9,061 nt of DNA, taken from positions 1 through 9,061 of the forward strand of contig JAJUGM010000119.1 of NCBI GenBank assembly GCA_029268165.1, in the 5' to 3' direction. The stretch is from Bacteroidota bacterium (GTDB lineage Bacteria > Bacteroidota > Bacteroidia > Bacteroidales > UBA10428). Position numbers and translations under genes: made by a program. The notes beneath the pieces were generated by a model that worked only from the letters and a program-made list of their open reading frames with translations, was not told where the DNA came from and did no database searches. This document shows positions 6,862-9,061 of the stretch, piece by piece. Numbering within the stretch: the stretch's first letter is position 1; every line of letters starts with the position of its first letter.

Positions 6862-7440
6862 TCAGTTTTTCATCCGGTCGATTGCATCGCACAGACGGCC
6901 AAAGATTTCCTCAATGCTGCCCATCCCCTGAACAGCCCTGAATTTGCCCTGATTATTATAGTAATCAATTACAGGCGCTGTTTCACGGTTATAAACATGA
7001 ATACGGTTTTCGATTATGTTGATATCCTGATCATCAGTCCTGCCTGAGATCTTTCCCCTGCCCTGCAGCCGGCGTACCAGCTCGTCTTTTTCAACCTCAA
7101 GCGCCAGCATTAAATTTATGGTTGTTTTTTTTCTGCTGAGCAGTTCATCCAGAGCCTTAGCCTGGGCCGTGGTACGGGGAAATCCATCAAAAATAAAGCC
7201 TTTGGCTTCAGGGTTCTGATCAAGTTTCGATTCAATCATGCCAATAACCACTGAATCAGGTACAAGCTCCCCTTTGTCCATATATTTCCGGGCTTCGAGA
7301 CCCAGCTTTGATTGTGCGGCAAGCTCTGCACGTAAAATATCACCGGTTGACAAGTGTACCAACCCGTACTTTTCAATAATCTTCGCAGCCTGCGTTCCTT
7401 TCCCTGCCCCCGGAGGGCCAAATAATACAATGTTTAACAT
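6862..7440 (-). CDS. adk: Adenylate kinase, short type
   Basis: This 192-residue enzyme interconverts ATP + AMP and 2 ADP in the cytoplasm. The P-loop is GPPGAGKGT (8-16). The AMP-binding motifs are STGDILR (31-37) and DGFPRT (85-90). The nucleotide-binding arginines lie in RRLQGRGKISGRTDD (123-137) and ENRIHVYNRETAPVIDYY (144-161). The lid is short, with no four-Cys zinc module, which fits the roughly 190-residue form usual in Bacteroidota. The ATG at 7440 gives the correct MLNIVLFGPP opening. It is the first gene of a minus-strand group with obg 3 bp downstream. The 144-bp region separating it from hpt could hold its own promoter, although the best consensus match (7494-7527) is poor. Confidence 0.98.
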   Translation of the reverse strand: MLNIVLFGPPGAGKGTQAAKIIEKYGLVHLSTGDILRAELAAQSKLGLEARKYMDKGELVPDSVVIGMIESKLDQNPEAKGFIFDGFPRTTAQAKALDELLSRKKTTINLMLALEVEKDELVRRLQGRGKISGRTDDQDINIIENRIHVYNRETAPVIDYYNNQGKFRAVQGMGSIEEIFGRLCDAIDRMKN

Positions 7441-7450
7441 AATACTTATA

Positions 7451-7469
7451 AATTTAACTTATTTAAATT
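7451..7469. repeat. AT-only inverted repeat in the adk leader
   Basis: AATTTAA (7451-7457) and TTAAATT (7463-7469) are perfect complements separated by 5 bases, ending 11 bp before the adk start codon at 7440. It could form a weak hairpin in the adk mRNA leader or be a binding site. It contains no G/C pairs and lies in a very AT-rich gap, so it may have no function. The rest of the 7441-7584 gap shows a short direct repeat (AAATTCA at 7465 and 7474) and nothing else recognisable. Confidence 0.3.
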
Positions 7470-7584
7470 CATAAAATTCAATTAAATCTGCTACAAAACA
7501 ATACTTTTCATCTGATGCATATTACAAGAAAATCCTTATTACTTACTAAAACCTCATCATAGCGTTAGCATATTAATACAATAA

Positions 7585-8130
7585 TCACAGCTCCCCTTCT
7601 TCCAATGCATAAATATTTCTCAGGTTTCTGCCATAGCCGAGATAATCGAGGCCATAACCCACAACAAAACGGTTTGGTATTCTGAAACCGACATAATCTA
7701 TTGTCAGATTGCTTTTGTAAATTTCGTGTTTTAGTAATAGCACTGCTACCCTGATTTGTTCGGGCCGGTATCCTCTAATTTGTTCAATGATATCTTCAAT
7801 TGTCCGGCCGGTATCAATGATATCTTCAAGAATGATTACTGTCTTACCTTTTAATTCTTCATCTATTCCGATCAGGCGTTTTATTTTAGCGCCGCTTTCC
7901 ATGCCCTGATAAGAGGAAACCTTAACAAATGAAATCTGGGCATTAAACTGTATTCTTTTCAGCAGGTCAGCAGCAAACATAAAAACACCATTCAACACAC
8001 CGATAAATATTACCTCATGATTTTTCAAATCATCATTCATGAGTTCAGCAATTAATTCAATCTGTTGCTGAATTTTTTCAGATGTTAGCAGCAGGCTGAA
8101 CCTTTTATCTGCAATAACAATTTCAGACAT
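7585..8130 (-). CDS. hpt: Hypoxanthine (guanine) phosphoribosyltransferase
   Basis: This 181-residue cytoplasmic enzyme joins hypoxanthine or guanine to PRPP, giving IMP or GMP in purine salvage. The family hallmark, the PRPP-binding loop, is VIILEDIIDTGRT (98-110), with the acidic pair E102/D103 and the catalytic-base aspartate position in DTGRT. The pyrophosphate loop is in GVLNGVFMFAADL (44-56), and the mobile loop carries SSYQGMESG (72-80). The purine pocket is NRFVVGYGLDYLGYGRNL (153-170), whose aromatic stacks on the base. Length and motif order are normal for bacterial Hpt. The start at 8130 (MSEIVIADKRF) has no Shine-Dalgarno but an A-rich leader. It is divergent from purE across 76 bp and upstream of adk on the same strand. 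I recall hpt-adk-obg order in other Bacteroidota genomes but could not check it here. Confidence 0.96.
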   Translation of the reverse strand: MSEIVIADKRFSLLLTSEKIQQQIELIAELMNDDLKNHEVIFIGVLNGVFMFAADLLKRIQFNAQISFVKVSSYQGMESGAKIKRLIGIDEELKGKTVIILEDIIDTGRTIEDIIEQIRGYRPEQIRVAVLLLKHEIYKSNLTIDYVGFRIPNRFVVGYGLDYLGYGRNLRNIYALEEGEL

Positions 8131-8143
8131 TTAATTTTTGTTA

Positions 8144-8156
8144 ATTGCGTCGCAAT
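8144..8156. promoter_or_regulatory. 13-bp palindrome between hpt and purE
   Basis: ATTGCG-T-CGCAAT is a perfect 6-1-6 inverted repeat, and its G/C-rich centre stands out in a 76-bp intergenic region that is otherwise almost all A and T. It lies 13-25 bp upstream of the hpt start and about 50 bp upstream of the purE start. Its symmetry suggests an operator for a dimeric regulator; alternatively it could form a short hairpin (5-bp stem, GTC loop) in the hpt leader. No known regulator motif is recognised with certainty. The nearest promoter-like boxes (TATTTTTA at 8173-8180 on plus, AATATTTG at 8167-8160 on minus) lack a well-spaced -33 element. Confidence 0.35.
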
Positions 8157-8206
8157 ATACAAATATTTACATTATTTTTAGTTGAATTTTTTTTTACATA
8201 ATTACA

Positions 8207-8713
8207 ATGAAACCACTTGTTAGCATAATTATGGGCAGCACCTCAGACATGCCTGTCATGGAAGCTGCGGCAAAGGTACTTGACGAAGCGGAAATTCCAT
8301 TTGAGATTAACGCTCTTTCGGCACACCGCACACCTGAGGAAGTTGAAAAATTTGCTAAAAATGCAAAATCGCGCGGTATAAAAGTTATTATTGCCGCAGC
8401 AGGGATGGCAGCCCACTTACCCGGCGTAATAGCTTCAATGACTACATTACCTGTAATAGGCGTTCCGATTAAAGCTTCTCTTGAAGGGCTCGATGCTCTG
8501 TTGTCAATCGTACAGATGCCTCCGGGAATCCCCGTGGCTACAGTGGGTATTAATGCAGCACAGAACGCAGGCATACTTGCTATGCAGATAATTGCTCAAA
8601 GCGACAGGCAGATAGCTGAAAAATTACAAAAAAACAAAGAAGAGCTGAAAAAAAAGATTGTCGAAGCCAATGAACAACTGGCCAAGGTTAAATTCAAATT
8701 TAAAACCAACTGA
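8207..8713 (+). CDS. purE: N5-carboxyaminoimidazole ribonucleotide mutase (PurE, class I)
   Basis: This 168-residue protein is the PurE mutase of de novo purine synthesis, which converts N5-CAIR to CAIR. It has the phosphate-binding MGSTSD (9-14), the SAHRTP motif with the catalytic histidine (H40), AAAGMAAHLPGV (63-74), GVPI (86-89), and GLDALLSIVQMPPGIPVATV with NAAQNAGILA (94-125). The pattern fits class I, the octameric enzyme that works with PurK; purK is not in this window. From about 139 to 168 a Lys/Glu-rich helical tail (KLQKNKEELKKKIVEANEQL) ends the protein. The start at 8207 places MKPLVSIIMGS correctly, with no Shine-Dalgarno. The gene is divergent from hpt, so salvage and de novo IMP genes share one intergenic region. 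No strong terminator follows. Confidence 0.97.
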   Translation: MKPLVSIIMGSTSDMPVMEAAAKVLDEAEIPFEINALSAHRTPEEVEKFAKNAKSRGIKVIIAAAGMAAHLPGVIASMTTLPVIGVPIKASLEGLDALLSIVQMPPGIPVATVGINAAQNAGILAMQIIAQSDRQIAEKLQKNKEELKKKIVEANEQLAKVKFKFKTN

Positions 8714-8803
8714 TTATTCATAAAAATTGTTTGGATAATATATCAAGAAAAACGAGTTTAGTATCATTTTCATTCGTAAGCAAAATAATTGCTGTTATGT
8801 AAT

Positions 8804-9061
8804 ATGTTACTGACAAAGAATATGTTATGGAGTAAGATAATCATTCATTTGTTTATTTTTTCCTTCTGCACGCTGGTATGGGTTAAAGCACAATATATAA
8901 ATTTTCCGGTATGCGCAAATTCGGCGGGCATGGCAGGAATTTCCGTAACATATCCCGGTGATTGGGCAATTTATAATAATCAGGCCGGAATGGCCGATAT
9001 CAAATCTTTCTTAGCAGGCGTTCATTATGAAAATCGTTTTCTAATAGCTGAAAACAGCATC
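8804..9061 (+). CDS. Probable outer-membrane beta-barrel protein, PorV/PorQ-like N-terminus (3' end missing)
   Basis: The frame opens after a stop at 8786 and runs 86 codons to the right edge without a stop. A signal peptide is evident (hydrophobic stretch IIIHLFIFSFCTLVWV, likely cleavage after A29 in VKA-QY). The mature N-terminus NFPVCANSAGMAGISVTYPG, followed by DWAIYNNQAGMADIKSF and GVHYENRFLIAE, has the character of Bacteroidota barrel proteins related to PorV/PorQ and FadL-like families. In these a residue pattern near NPAGLA follows a short strand; here it is NNQAGMA. I infer an outer-membrane location. The assignment rests on a short fragment, so a specific role in type IX secretion or transport should not be assumed. 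Start choice is open between ATG 8804 and ATG 8822. The 90-bp gap after purE contains no clear promoter or terminator. Confidence 0.75.
   Translation, partial: MLLTKNMLWSKIIIHLFIFSFCTLVWVKAQYINFPVCANSAGMAGISVTYPGDWAIYNNQAGMADIKSFLAGVHYENRFLIAENSI

Noticed and set aside
7494..7527. Possible adk promoter (TTG, 23 nt, TTGTTTTG on the minus strand)
   Set aside because: The -7 element breaks the invariant TA and the spacing is at the limit; such matches are expected by chance in AT-rich DNA.
8131..8206. Divergent promoters for hpt and purE
   Set aside because: Promoters must exist near here, but near-consensus -7 boxes at 8173-8180 and 8160-8167 lack suitably spaced TTG elements, so no specific site is claimed.
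8194..8574. Minus-strand 126-codon ORF opposite purE
   Set aside because: It is an antisense shadow of a well-supported purE gene, with a protein of odd Ala/Ile/Pro-rich composition and no family resemblance.
8713..8739. Possible terminator after purE (ATTATTC paired with GGATAAT)
   Set aside because: The 7-bp stem has a wobble pair, a 13-base loop, almost no G/C and no following T tract, so it is not a credible intrinsic terminator.
1..9061. tRNA/rRNA genes, CRISPR array, insertion sequence, prophage or defence island
   Set aside because: No cloverleaf-like sequences, regularly spaced repeats, transposase or integrase motifs, or terminal inverted repeats were seen; coding density is high and genes are ordinary chromosomal ones.

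Overview
The window looks like a chromosomal segment from a member of the Bacteroidota, probably Bacteroidales or a relative, with a moderately AT-rich genome. Four things point there. A secreted beta-helix protein ends in a type IX secretion (Por) C-terminal sorting domain. The TonB-dependent receptor and the small coiled-coil membrane protein have a Bacteroidota character. The adenylate kinase is the short, zinc-free type. No start codon is preceded by a recognisable Shine-Dalgarno sequence.

Layout, left to right. (1) Positions 2-2131 (+) hold the 3' part of a TonB-dependent outer-membrane receptor gene cut by the window edge. (2) It converges, with 6 bp between stops, on a minus-strand gene for a 206-residue protein with a signal peptide, one transmembrane helix and two coiled coils (2138-2758). 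A 13-bp perfect palindrome that resembles a Fur box lies just upstream of that start. (3) A 196-bp gap precedes a large minus-strand gene (2955-5204) for a secreted right-handed beta-helix protein exported by the type IX system. (4) A tight minus-strand group follows: adenylate kinase (adk, 6862-7440), the GTPase Obg (obg, 5869-6858) and a PAP2-type membrane phosphatase (5280-5876), with 3 bp between the first two and a start/stop overlap between the last two. (5) Hypoxanthine phosphoribosyltransferase (hpt, 7585-8130, minus) lies 144 bp upstream of adk. (6) purE (8207-8713, plus) is divergent from hpt across 76 bp. (7) The 5' part of a gene for a probable outer-membrane beta-barrel protein (8804-9061, plus) runs off the right edge.

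The right half is mostly housekeeping and centres on purine nucleotides: PurE makes IMP de novo, Hpt salvages hypoxanthine/guanine to IMP/GMP, Adk balances AMP/ADP/ATP, and Obg is a guanine-nucleotide-responsive GTPase. The left half is cell-envelope and secretion biology. I see no mobile element, CRISPR array, tRNA/rRNA or defence system, and no clearly novel multigene system. The points most worth a second look are the Fur-like palindrome, the uncharacterised coiled-coil membrane protein, the type IX beta-helix cargo of unknown substrate, the palindrome between hpt and purE, and the altered G4 motif of Obg. No gene-free stretch exceeds 200 bp.
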